Of a DNA stretch of 64,000 bases, positions 23,455 to 35,345 are shown in pieces. Positions within the stretch are counted from its first letter, which is position 1. Each line of letters begins with the position of its first letter. The translations under genes and the position numbers were made by a program. Source of the DNA: Selaginella tamariscina (taxonomy: Eukaryota > Streptophyta > Lycopodiopsida > Selaginellales > Selaginellaceae); NCBI GenBank assembly GCA_003024785.1, contig PUQB01000586.1, forward strand, positions 62,001 to 126,000, in the 5' to 3' direction. The notes beneath the pieces were generated by a model. The model did not search any database and was not told the DNA's origin. It saw only the letters and a program-made list of their open reading frames with translations.

Positions 23455-24165
23455 GGGAGATTGTAACACTAAGAGCATGAGAAGTATATTGAATTAAATG
23501 TAATATAAATATCTATATAAAAGTTAAATTAATTATTTATTTATGATGGCTACTCCACTGGTAACTTATGTAAATTATATATAAACTAATTTGGACTATT
23601 GGATAAAACACATGGCACATCATATTAAACACCTATGTTATGATGTGACATACATGTGAGGTAAAATGGTTTATTCATAAGTCATATGTTGATTAAATGT
23701 GGTCACAAAATGTAGTAAATTAAATTTTAAATAAATTTATTGCAGATATACTCACACTGGTGAAGGCAGAAAAAGTATGTTTTTTAAGTAAAATAAATTT
23801 ACTCACATGTTTAATTACCACCAGTGGAGATGCTTTAAATATATATTACATCTAAAGGGAGACTATAACATTAAGTGTATATTATAATCATTTAGGGAGA
23901 GACTGTAACACTAAGTGCATATTACAATGTCATAAAAATAATATAATCTAAAAGGAGACTATAACATAAAGCGATGTCATTAAATTTATATAATGTGTAC
24001 AAATATATAACATGTAATATTAAGTGTATATTACAATGAGAGACTATAACACTAAGTGTATAGTACAATGTCATCAAAATTATATAATGTGTAAAAATAT
24101 ATAGAATGTAACACTAAGTGTATATTCTAATGTTATAAATTATATCATGTGTACATATATATATA
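23455..24165. repeat. Degenerate repeat built on 'AGACTATAACACTAAGTGTATATTACAATG'
   Basis: The phrase 'TAACACTAAGTGTATATTA' recurs with small changes at about 23466, 23870, 23908, 24031, 24046 and 24108. Each copy is followed by ATGTCAT(A)AAATTATATAATGTGTAC-like sequence. Confidence 0.75.
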
Positions 24166-24189
24166 TACATAGTACCATTTTTTGTACAG

Positions 24190-24880
24190 GCAATTGTATT
24201 TGTATAAAGATGTGTATATATACAAAACATGAAAAATATATAGTACTATATAGTGTTGTAAATGTGGCATACATTACTTACCTATATTATTTCTTTAGGT
24301 TTATTAACAGTATAATTATTTTTTAAATACTTATAAATGCAAAAACATTTTAACCAGTCTTCAAAATTTGTGATATGATAAAAAAAAATTATAATTATGC
24401 TTATCATTTTTTTAAGATTTAAATTTCAATAATTAAAGAATAGGTTGAAGTTAAATTATCATAATCAAGTAACATGTCAAAATTAAAAGCTATCTATATA
24501 AATAACTAAACCTTTAAGATATCATTTATATAAATGATGTCATAAAACAATATAGATATATTAATACAATTATCTTTTAATTTTGTGCTTGTGTAGCATA
24601 TGTGTCTATACACATACACAACACACGAAGGACATATATAGTGTTTTAAATGTGACATAAACTACATACATGTTTTATATTTTTTATCTTTATTAATAAT
24701 ATAATTGATTTTCAATACTTCCAAACTCAAGAACATTTTTAAAAAACCCTCAAATTTATATTAAAATAAATAGTTATTTGTGTTTATAATTTTTTTAATT
24801 TAATTTCAATAACTAAAGAATTTGTTAAAATCAAACAATATGTTAAACTTAAAAATTATGTATATAAATAATTAAGTCTT
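24190..24880. repeat. Ancient direct repeat, two units of about 350-400 bp
   Basis: 24190-24530 and 24590-24880 share, in order, ATATAGTGTT(T/G)TAAATGTG(A/G)CATA, TTTATTAA(C/T)A(G/A)TATAAT, AATTTCAATAA(T/C)TAAAGAAT and TATATAAATAA(C/T)TAA. A third diverged copy of the middle part is at about 27600-27850. The coding status is nil. Confidence 0.6.
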
Positions 24881-25732
24881 CAACTCATACATCTATTTAT
24901 ATAAATAATGTGTATGTACATGTATATGTATATATTAATACTAATGCACAAACTAATTTTCATTTATTATTTGTTCAATATGCATGTCTTTGAAGCATTA
25001 TTGATTTTATTTATTATTATTTTTGCAAATGTTCCTTATTTAAATAATTTCTTAACATTTTTCATGTAATTTTGTGTTTTTTTTAGATAATACATTATAA
25101 ATATATAGATACATAAAAAATATAAATTTTTTTATCAAGCTTACAATAATGTTTTTTTTATGATTATTAATGTATTCAATATCTTCTTTAATAATAATTC
25201 TATTAGTAACACCACATAATATAATATTAATATGTCATTCACAACATATACCAAGTTATATATTCCGAAATTTATTAATTTTATTTATAACTTGTTCATT
25301 TCTGGCATTTTAAATATTTTTTTCTTAGCCGGTTATCATTATATTTATGTATGTTATAAATATATAATAAGAACATATTATAAATATATTCCACAAATAA
25401 CAAATATTTATATTTTAAATTTAAATATATATTCTCCTTATAAATTTGTAACATATATGAATTATAATAATAACATGTAATATAGGTGGTATATAGAATG
25501 AATGATATTTAAATATCATGTTAAATGGTGTTATTAGTATTACCACCAAAAGTGATATTAAACAAATTTGCAATAATATTATAACTAACCTTGTTAATAA
25601 ATTTGATAATTCTTTTAACATTTAAAACACTATTATATAGTATTTTACATTCTTCATGTTCTATGCATATAAACACATTTACATAAACGCCTTTAAATGC
25701 AAAAATTAAATTGTAATATGTATTATACACAT

Positions 25733-26002
25733 CATAGTTACCAATTAACGCGTTCAGGTGAAAATTTGTCGTTAATAACGCGTTCGTAACACACGTTCAG
25801 GTTTGAGTCACGTCTCTTTTAAATTCCAAATTTAAATTAATCTTTCCGTTAGGTTCATCCATTACGCTTCCACTTTCTTTTAAGTTTTTTCAACATTCGG
25901 TTGGTCTGAAACCAAACGTTACATTCGAATGAAAATTTGCCGTTCGTAACGCCGTTTGTAACACATATGTATGCAACATTCGAAAGTTCAGCGGTAACTA
26001 TG
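25733..26002. mobile_element. hAT-type MITE, 270 bp, with 8-bp target-site duplication
   Basis: The ends are perfect 10-bp inverted repeats, CATAGTTACC (25733-25742) and GGTAACTATG (25993-26002). They are flanked by an exact 8-bp direct repeat ATACACAT (25725-25732 and 26003-26010). Eight-base duplication and a CA...TG terminus are hallmarks of hAT elements. No coding sequence is present, so it is a non-autonomous copy. Inside, a segment of about 48 bp is repeated in direct orientation (about 25748-25795 and 25921-25970: TGAAAATTTG(T/C)CGTT...AACGC). The element is richer in CG than the surrounding DNA. Confidence 0.85.
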
Positions 26003-26217
26003 ATACACATTATATCATTTTACATTATTTATATAATAATACATGTGTTTTAAAGGTTATTTATATACATAATCTTTTAATTTTAACATATTGTTTAATT
26101 ATGATCATTTAATTTGGACAAATTATTTAATTATAAAAAGTTAAATCTTAAGAAAATGAAAATAAAAAATTTAAATAATTTTCTATCCCATTCGAAACTG
26201 AAACATTTTACATCTAA

Positions 26218-26219
26218 AA

Positions 26220-26292
<73 letters not shown>
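26218..26292. repeat. (TA)n microsatellite, about 37 repeats
   Basis: Uninterrupted TA tract 216 bases beyond the MITE. Confidence 0.95.
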
Positions 26293-26295
<3 letters not shown>

Positions 26296-26907
26296 GATAA
26301 ATTATAGAAATAAAACTAATATGAAGTGTGTGCCACATTTAAAACACATGTAATAGTATACACTCTTTTATGTTTATATATAAATATACACATTTACATG
26401 AACATAAATTTCATGTCATACAAAATTAAATGGAATTACCGATATATTTGTACACATTATATAGTTTCATTACATTGTAATATACACGTACGATTTTGTG
26501 AATTTATTTTCTAAATTATTTTAAGTATGTGTTTAGATTTGATTTTAATATAATATATATATATAATTAAGCATAGCACTGCATCATTAAATATTAATTA
26601 AACAAGGACCATTTAATAAATATTACATGCAATATTTTTTCATCAATTACATATAAGAAAATGAACATGACTCATTAATCTATAATACTATTATGAACTC
26701 TTTTCTTGAGTTTTTAATATATATTTCTTTTTTTAAAAATGGTTTTGTATACTTTCAGTTTGTATGTTCTTTGAACATTTTAATTTTTATTGAGCATATT
26801 TTGTTATTTCTTTTTATTTGTATTTATCTTTATAAAACATATGTTCTTGTCATAAAAAAGGATCTTAATATTAAACATTAAATTTTGAATCAATCAAAAT
26901 TCATAAC

Positions 26908-27115
26908 AAAATCTCTTCATTTAATATGAAAAAAAGAGATTTGACTTATTTATTTAATATAATATTAATATATCAAAACACTATTTCTTCATACTTAATT
27001 ATTGTATTGTATTTGAGCAAAAAGCCATAGAAAAATCTTTTTGTTTAATATGGAAAAAAAGGTTTCACATTATTCATTTAATATAATATTAACATATCAA
27101 AACACTAATTAATTA
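26908..27115. repeat. Tandem duplication, period about 120 bp
   Basis: AAAATCTxTTxxTTTAATATG(G)AAAAAAAG, then ATTTAATATAATATTAA and ATATCAAAACACTA, occur twice (about 26908-27000 and 27028-27110). Confidence 0.75.
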
Positions 27116-28609
27116 GTTTGCATATGGGATTGTTTTAAATTATAATTATTTTTATAGATAATCCTCTCATTAATAATAGGTAAATAATTTAGAAACATCT
27201 TACAACATACTTATAAATTATTCAATTATAGTACATAATTAATATGACAAAACACTTTATATGTAATACATTTTATTAGTTAAAAATACATGAGTGAAAA
27301 GATACGTGTGACACATTGTAGATCAAAATTTATTACAAATAAGATTACTCATTTGTTAAATTATTTTATGAAAGTGCAATGAGGTGTAATAAAATACTTA
27401 TAATTTTTTAGGGTTCATGTTAATTTAAATTGAGACGGTAAATAATTTGGTTTTATAATAAAAAAGATTTAAAATAACTTTTATGATAAAAAGGATTTTC
27501 AATAATCTTTATAATAAAAATTACAGTTCTTATCTGAATTTTTATGTTAAATTTCTTAAAGTTTATCAATATGATAATGAGGAGACTATAATAACTCTAT
27601 GTATATAAATAATCAAATCTTTAAAAAATTATGTATAAAATAATCAAGTCTTTAAAAAATATGTACCATTATTAAGTAATGTCATAAAATAATATAATGC
27701 CAATTTTATTTATAATATACAAATGTGGTAAATATGTACATAAAAGATATAATACTGATACATATTGTGTAATTATTTCTCTTGGGTTTATCAATAATAT
27801 AAATTTAAATTTTAAAAATATTTTCAAACAAGATCTAAACTCATATCAGGATATGTACCAAAGTATTAAATGATAGTTTTAGTTCCACCGATCACATCAC
27901 ATAACATAACATAGTATTAACATGTCATTCATAGTATATATACCACTTATATTAAATCATTATATTCATATATGTTATAAATATACGAATGTGCTAATAC
28001 CATATTCTAGTGCTACTAGTGGTACAGCCACAAAAATAATATTAAATACATTACTCTCTTTCTAGCCATAACTACATTTTTATGCACTATGCAAAAGACA
28101 GATAATCTAGCAAAACTAACCTGAGAAAGGATGGATAAAAAAGCAAGAGCGTTATCTTATTGTATAGTAATGACTGAATCTATAAAATATATACTATATA
28201 ACTATTAGTGTATGTCTATGCAGGAAATTGTTTATGTATTGAAAGCAAGGCTCTTCATAATAATACTCTTTCATTACGGATGATCATGGACGTAGAGGTT
28301 TGTTAATAATGTATATATGTGTATGCGTGAATGCATATGAAACACATAATAACATCATACGTTGGAAAAGAGAAGATATATTTTGTAATTTTCATTGTAT
28401 ACACTTCTCAAACAACTAACAAGTTTTTAAAAGTTCTGTATGTACAAAACGCGATAACACCTCAAATGCATGTGTATTACTCAAAAACAAAAATATTTAA
28501 TATCTACATTAACATTGATATAAATATACATTTACGTAAATACATTATTTTATTTTGACAATTTATTGTTTCTTTAACTTATTTAATTTAATTAACATTA
28601 AAGATAATC

Positions 28610-28900
28610 TTACATAAGCTGCGGGGCGAATTCTTCTATGGTCTTTGTAGCCAATGTGGAAATGTCAAGAAAGGCACTTAATGAAGCTTGGAGAAATTTA
28701 GTTTCTGTTGCAGAAAATGATACTACTACTTTTTCACCTTGTATAGAGATAGATCTCTTCACCTTATCTGGTTGAAGTTCTTCATCCACTGCGAGCGCTG
28801 CCATGATAATCTTTGCAGCCTCCTCACTGCCATACTGGAGCTCCAATTTGTAGGTGAATGGAGGCCCTATTGCCGCTTGTTCTTGGATCAATTGTGACAT
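28610..28900 (-). CDS. PCC1: KEOPS/EKC complex subunit Pcc1
   Basis: Pcc1 forms the dimer core of the KEOPS complex, which makes N6-threonylcarbamoyladenosine at position 37 of ANN-decoding tRNAs. The single-exon frame encodes 96 residues, the usual size for plant and archaeal Pcc1. Family features are FTYKLELQYGSEEAAKIIMA, then ALAVDEELQPDKVKRSISIQ, VVVSFSATETKFLQASLSAF and the final helix LDISTLATKTIEEF. There is no signal peptide or intron. On the minus strand, the leader contains TTTAGGGTTT and TTAGGGTT motifs 10-45 bases before the ATG. The gene stands alone in an AT-rich spacer between the two orphan Em pieces. The frame is intact, and its base composition is clearly unlike its flanks. 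Confidence 0.92.
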   Translation of the reverse strand: MSQLIQEQAAIGPPFTYKLELQYGSEEAAKIIMAALAVDEELQPDKVKRSISIQGEKVVVSFSATETKFLQASLSAFLDISTLATKTIEEFAPQLM

Positions 28901-28950
28901 TGTCTATAATAATAAACCCTAAAGAAATCCTAAGAACCCTAATTTATAGG
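28901..28950 (-). promoter_or_regulatory. Telo-box motifs in the Pcc1 leader
   Basis: Plus-strand AAACCCTAAAG (28914-28924) and GAACCCTAATT (28934-28944) read TTTAGGGTTT and TTAGGGTTC in the gene's sense. This is the plant telo-box associated with translation and ribosome genes. Confidence 0.6.
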
Positions 28951-30344
28951 GAATTTCAAATCCTTTTTTAATAAAGGTTATTCCAAATCCTTTTAATAAT
29001 TTTAATTCTCTTTTGGAATAAATTTTTACCATTTCAACCTTATCAACAAATTTGAATTTAAAACTTTATAATTCATTTTTTATTATATAAATTATAAATC
29101 AATTTAACAAATGAGCAGTGATTAAATCCATAGTCGACAAATGCTATGGAAATATTTAATTACTAATTTAATTATTAATTTAATTTAATTATTAATCCAC
29201 GGCATATATCACTGCAAATGAGTAGTCTTATGAAAAAGTTGTAATGAATTTAATGATTGACCCATAATGTGTAATAGTTAAATATGCCTTCTCACTTGTT
29301 TTTTAGCTAAAAAAATGTATTATGTATAATCATATATTATAATCTTGTTTTAGCCTGCTTATTATTAAAAAGAGGACCATCCATAAAAAATAATTATAGG
29401 TTTGTCGGATTATTAAAGATACAATTAATAAAATGTGGTTTGTTTATCAAATTTAAAACCTATTTATTTAATCAATAATACATGTTTTGTTAGAGGTTTA
29501 TACAATCTTAAAATTGTAAAATTCAATAAGTATTTGATTCAATAATTTATTTATTTGCTTTTGTTAAAATTTTGACCCAAATGACTAATCATTAGTTCAC
29601 TAAGTCTTTCAAGAGATCTTACCATAAAATTCCCACATATACTACATGATAAAAACTAAAGCATTATCCCTTATATTTTAAGAATTACCTTTCACATAAG
29701 AATACAACTCTTATAAGATTTGAGAGTTAACCTAATCCACAAGTAACCCTTAAGAGTTTATACTTTAGATTTACACAATAACATAAATAGATATAAGTGT
29801 TTTGCTAAACAAACCCTTTAGGTTTAAAGTTAAATAATGTTGAATATGCAACAATTATAAGTGATAATGCAAACACTTAAAAGTCTCATTAACAAATTTA
29901 TGTTGTTTAATCTTTGAACATATTCACATATAACCTAACTAAATGTGTTAGTAAGTACACCAATCATGGAACATAATCTCTCTTAAGCAAACACTCCTTA
30001 TTTAAGCACATGTATTTATGTTTATTAAAATCATTAACCATTCAATGTTGAACCCCTAAATGTTTGTGAAAGTGTTTATTTAGTGTCACTTGTGCGGTTC
30101 AATATATGCCAATTTTTTACATTAACGACTAATATGATTTTAATGTTAAATGTTATTTTATATTAGATAGCATTTTTTTTTATTACATATTAAAATTTTT
30201 ATTGTGAACTTAAGAAATTAATAAAGAAAATCAATATTCATATTTGAATAAATTGTGAATTAAAATGCATATTTATTTAATTATAAGTGTTATTTTTAAC
30301 TTAGCATGAAGGAAAATTCATACAAAAGGTAGAACTCTAGTTTG
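28951..30344. other. AT-rich spacer
   Basis: Nothing coding is recognisable. There is a short palindromic AT stretch at about 29155-29215. Composition is uniform, with no microsatellites, unlike the gene-bearing parts of the window. Confidence 0.55.
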
Positions 30345-30405
30345 GACCGTCAGATTGAAATAACGACGGTAGTATATACTTTCGAATATCACGTATCTAT
30401 ACAAA
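30345..30405 (-). promoter_or_regulatory. Orphan Em promoter block
   Basis: CCGTCAGATTGA...AGTATATACTTTCGAATATC matches, in reverse, the distal promoter of Em copy 1 (about 15322-15370). It matches directly the distal part of the copy 3 promoter (21195-21245, including TCACGTxTCT). No Em coding sequence is nearby. The orientation corresponds to a minus-strand gene lying to its left. Confidence 0.7.
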
Positions 30406-30489
30406 CATAGACATATTTTATAATATATCGTGTACTATATTCTAAATGCATAATTTTTTATTATTCCATTTAAATTTGTGCAAGGAAAA

Positions 30490-30531
<42 letters not shown>

Positions 30532-31182
30532 ATATATAAATTACTTATATTTATTTAATTATATTCGAACACACATATACACATTGCCACACACACACAC
30601 AAACAACAAAAAAGGCACAAATTCACACACGCACAAACTGTATTTATATTAACTTATATATTTTTCTAAAAAGTTTATACCTGTGTAATTCCATGTACAA
30701 TTGAAATTACTTTTTCTATTAAAGTTTAATATTTGAGTATAGCATACATTAAATAAATAAGATACAACTTTGATAAATAAAGATTCAATTTCTAACTATT
30801 AAATCAAATAGGTTTTTAAATCATTCTTTAAGAACATATTATACATATATTATATATGCTCTTTTACTTACTAGCATTATAAGTTGTCAATTTTAAAATA
30901 TGTATGATTTATTATTGAATTCGCTATGGTATATCAGTATGCCCTGTGTGTGTGTGTGTGTTGATTCTGTGTGCCTCCTACTCAAATGTGATATGTTTGC
31001 GATCTTAGTACTAAACTCTGTTACGAAGACACAAATTTATATGTATATATATACTACACAGATGTGTGTGTGTGTGTGTTGAAGCCTTGCGAGACTGAAT
31101 ATATGAACTAGCTTTTTCAGCACAAAGTTTACACTAACCATGAACTTAATGAACTGTAAGCTTCTACAAAAAACATACCTGT
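30406..31182. other. AT-rich spacer and 3' flank of DCAF13
   Basis: Holds TA and TG microsatellites (30490-30540, 30945-30962 and 31060-31080). No gene is seen. Confidence 0.6.
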
Positions 31183-32912
31183 CTACTCAAGCTCAGCAAC
31201 AATTCTCTTCTTTCTAGCATGTTCATGTGGGATGCTTCCAGGAGCACTGTGAGCCCTCTTCCTGTTTTCCTTCTTACGCTGTGCGTCGGTCATCGCCTGC
31301 CTTAAGTTCTTCGCCTTGTATACAGCCCTTGGTAAATGCCGGTGCCTGTCTATCCTCTTCACTTCATCAAGGTGCTTGTACCTGTATAGCATTGTGTACA
31401 TGTTAGTTGTGTGTGTGTGTGTGTGTAATGTATTTACTATTGGCGTGTGTCATATAGATGACATCGGAGTCGGAGATTGCTTGCCAATTAGTAGATCAAC
31501 AGTTTATAGAGGTATATATGTATATAGAGTATATACAGCCTATATAGACAGTAATTCAGTTCATGTAAAATACTCTCCCTCATGTGCAACATGTGTGTGT
31601 GTACATGTAAGAAACTTCGTGTATGCTGAATACATGCACAATACGCATGTGTACAACGTACCTTTGTTTGACGGCTTCCAGATACTGCTGTTTTGCTTGT
31701 TCCCTTGGTAGTAAGACGCCAAGTTGCTCAGAAGCCTTTGCTTTCCATAACCGTATATTTGTATCGTCACTTCCTGACAATACATACGTTGCATCCCCAC
31801 TAAACTTCACGCAGAACACCTGTGTGGAAACGCTTTATGAGTACATTATATTGTGCGCGCACGCACGCGCTTGTGTGTGTGTGAAAGAGAGAGAGACCCT
31901 TTGCATCCTCTTAGTGTGGTAGACCTCCCTACTGTGTCCCCATTGTAAGAAAATATCCTCACGGTTCTATCATAAGATCCCGTCACAAACTCGCGACCTG
32001 CCACAAAACCCATCGTCTATAATATTCTGTTCTATATATGCGTATGTATACATTACTGTGTTCATACATACATACACATACACATGTACACTCCTTGGCT
32101 GTCCAAGAACCAGGGCTCAAGCCTGGACCCACAGAAACCCCCAACTCTAATACACGTACTCATGCAGATATATGTATCAAATACGGATGCATGTAAACCT
32201 ACACGTACACCACACACACACACACCACACACACACACACACACACCTGTTGGGGCGTAATCGATGTCCATAACCGCGGAGACGTGGTCTTTGTGTATGC
32301 ATCTAGCTACTTTCAAGTTACGCATGTCGTATGTGTAACAGTTGGTGTCTTCATTTGCTGCCGTGAAGTTGAGAGGCTCATAAGGGTTCCACGCTACAGC
32401 ATTCGTCCTGGTCTGCATTATCAACTTCCGCAAAGGCGTGTCCATTCGAAGATCATACAAACAAATGCTGTAAATGGAAATCAGTAATGTGTGTCCTTTG
32501 TTTGTGCGTGCTTAATATGAGACCACACACTCGCACTCGCACGCACATACAATGGGGTTTCACATGAACCTATGTCCACGCGTGTATGTCACCCAGTATG
32601 AGAGTCTTCATACGTTTGTGTATATGTTACATATGTTTTGGTTTACACACGATATATAGTCTGTAAATATCCATATATCATTAGAAGGGTATATAAGTAC
32701 ATACCTTCTGTCACTTCCTGTAGTAACAAACACGTCTGGCTCAGCGGGATCGCACTTTATGGAGACAACACTCTCCGATCCCCATGAATAACTCCTCACA
32801 GGCTCCGATCTATTATAATCCCACAACTCCACTTTGGCCCCCACTGTAACAAACGATTTCCTGTACAAATACAATCGGTAAGTGTCTGTGTGTGTATAAA
32901 TAAATAAATAAC

Positions 32913-32947
<35 letters not shown>

Positions 32948-34525
32948 ACCACGAACATGAAAATCCCACACAATGGTAGATTACTAACCTGCCCCAATGG
33001 TGGTCCACACCCTGAATGAGTTCTTTCCTTGGCAGATCATTATTGGCTCATGAGCTTTCGTCTCCCCTGATAACTATAGAATACCTATGGTAAGAGATAT
33101 CATGCACATATATGCATAATGTGTTTATATATGTAAGTAATATACAGATTATCACACACGCAAGCACGCACACTTACTTCACCGATATCTGCTGAGGGAA
33201 GGTTCCAAAGTCGAACAGTAGAATCATCACCACAGGAAACAAAATGGTTTCCCTGTCTAGAAACGGAGACTCCACGAACGGCTCCCTGTGACCAGGAAAC
33301 TCTGCAACTGTTCTTCGAAATGCCAAATCCCATAGCTTGATTTCACCATCCATGGATCCAGAAATAAGGCAATTGAGCCGAGCAGGATTCTTGGCCATAC
33401 ACGACACACCATCTCTGCAAAACACGCATGACATGAGCTTATGTATGTTTCCCACACATTATAGAAAACATATATTTCTGTCTGTACATATACATGTGCA
33501 TGTGCATGTGTATGTGATACAGATATAAAATATTTTATTGTTCTATCTTACACTGTGTTTTCATATATCGCTATACATATATCCTATATATGTATATCAG
33601 ACGCATATGTATATGCGTGGTACATGTGTAGACGTACTTACTCATTTTTTAGATGTATATATTTGTGTGAACTTCTTTAGCTGTGGCCAATAGGTGTGTG
33701 TGTGTGTTTCTCTCAAGTATAAAGACAACTAGCATTTCCTGGCATCTGTTATGTGGCCCATAAATATACAATGTAGTGTGGCTGTATCTATTCCTTATGT
33801 GTGTACATAGATGTGTATATGTACATTTTAAAAATGAATGAACATATCGGTGTGGGTGTTATATGTAAATATCCGCGTATCAATCTAATGTATCCAGCTG
33901 CGTCGCATGCGCGCGCAGGTGTGTATATTAACTACGTAAGTTCAAAAATAAACAATTTATCCACGATGTACATCTCTTTCTATGTATACCACATGTCTGT
34001 ACATATGAATAGATGTCTCTGTGTATGCTTTATATTTACTGGTAAAATCACAAAAAGTTTATCTGTGCCCATATACATATATATAAGTAGATGCACAAAT
34101 ATATATTATATATATACGTCTTATAGTCGTCAGAAAAGTATACAGTCAAACTAGTAAGTATAAACATACGTGGTTTCTTCTAAAACAATATGTATCGGTG
34201 TGCTGTACACATTATACATATGCCTGGCATTTTGTTAATACAACTTGTGTGTTCGTGTGTTATTGATACCTGTGACCAGATAAGGCGGCGATGAAAGGCT
34301 TGGCAAAGATTTTATCGAGCTTCACTGCATTGAGGGCTCTTGTATACTCTTGGGCACGCTCCATGGGATGCAATTTGGGATCCAGATTTCTGAATACCTG
34401 TCATACATGTGTGTTGTAATAACACACACGTATGTGCGTGTATATATGACATTTACCTTGCCCACATCCTGCGATCGCTCCCGCGTGAAGGATTCCTCCG
34501 ATCGCGAGATTACCTTCACCTTCAT
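31183..34525 (-). CDS. DCAF13: DCAF13/Sof1 WD40 protein, three one-base deletions
   Basis: Nucleolar WD40 protein of the U3 small-subunit processome (yeast Sof1), also a CUL4-DDB1 substrate receptor in animals and plants. Nine exons: 34457-34525, 34270-34397, 33178-33414, 32989-33073, 32705-32860, 32247-32467, 31898-31997, 31662-31819 and 31183-31381. Corrected length is 451 residues, as in orthologues. Landmarks are MKVKVISRSEESFTRERSQD, RNLDPKLHPMERAQEYTRAL, WD repeats ending IKLWDL and VRLWNL, NRSEPVRSYSWG, FVTGSYDRTVRIF, DDTNIRLWKAKASEQLG and the Sof1 tail RIDRHRHLPRAVYKAKNLRQ. Each of three exons lacks one base: near 33287 (GHQGAV), near 33010 (FRGVDHHW) and near 31940 (GGHSRE). Two of these are in G runs. 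The exon phases only add up if those bases are restored. An essential single-copy gene is unlikely to be dead. The intron 7 donor is GTCTCT in a CT repeat. Confidence 0.93.
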
Positions 34526-34566
34526 CGCCAAAAACCCTAATCCTGGGAAGCCCTAAACCCTAAAAC
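34526..34566 (-). promoter_or_regulatory. Telo-box cluster before the DCAF13 start
   Basis: Plus-strand AAAACCCTAATCC and AGCCCTAAACCCTAAAAC give sense-strand TTAGGGTTT motifs within 40 bases of the ATG. Confidence 0.65.
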
Positions 34567-35345
34567 TCCTTATATTCTAAGAATTATCCTACTCTTCCAT
34601 TTCTGAGTATATTTTCTTAGAATATGACTACAAGGTATTTTACACTCTAACATATATAATGTTATACAGCTAAATACTTATGTGTATGTGTGTGTATCAC
34701 ACAATGTGTCGATAGGAAACACTTTCTATAAGATTAAATACAACCAACGTGTAAGTTACACACACATGATACCATGTTTTCATCATGTAATATGTTAATA
34801 TTAATTATACGTATATATGCTAATAAAACGATTTAGGGTTTTATTTATCAACTTGCGATCTAACATGTGCCTTCATGTGCACTTAGTGAAAATTCATAGA
34901 TACTTCTATGACGTCCCAAACATGTATATCAAATGATTGTTAATAATAATGGTCGTGCATGGTGTTATCAAATATGATCAAATCTATACAGTTTTTAAAA
35001 ACACACACCCACGATGTCAAACTAACATGGCAGGGGGTTATTTTAGCAATTTTTAAATTACTTTCTCTGAAGAAAAACACCCCTCCAATCCCACGATTGC
35101 ACGAGAACTCCAGAGGTTTAAGCCGTTAACCAAGCCTAAACAATATATTAAACTATATCTCATTCAGTTGAAGAATCTCACGCACCGTAACTAACGTACG
35201 GAAACGTGCCACACCGGCGGCGGCGCAGCGGAGTACGGCGTTGCTGCATGTTTTGTACTCTAGTATATTCTCCCCAACTATATAAACATCTCTTGCTATA
35301 GCGCACTTTGCAGATGGACAGGCAGGGGCGTTCGGTCTCCTGAAG
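34567..35345. other. Intergenic region between DCAF13 and expansin
   Basis: AT-rich, divergent promoters. TATAAACATCTC at about 35279 lies 65 bases before the expansin ATG and could be its TATA box. GC content rises from about 35190. A 155-codon antisense frame over 35178-35645 is a GC-rich shadow of the expansin. Confidence 0.5.

Larger units (their letters stand above)
21986..25732. other. AT-rich intergenic DNA, possible old transposon remains
   Basis: About 21990-23460 is less AT-rich than its surroundings and may derive from an old retroelement or gene, but no frame longer than 70 codons and no recognisable motif survives. 23455-24880 holds diverged repeats, listed separately. No gene is supportable. 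Confidence 0.5.
26003..28609. other. AT-rich spacer upstream and downstream of repeats
   Basis: Contains a TA tract (26218-26292) and a tandem duplication (26908-27115). Open frames are AT-driven and low in information. No gene is supportable. Confidence 0.6.
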
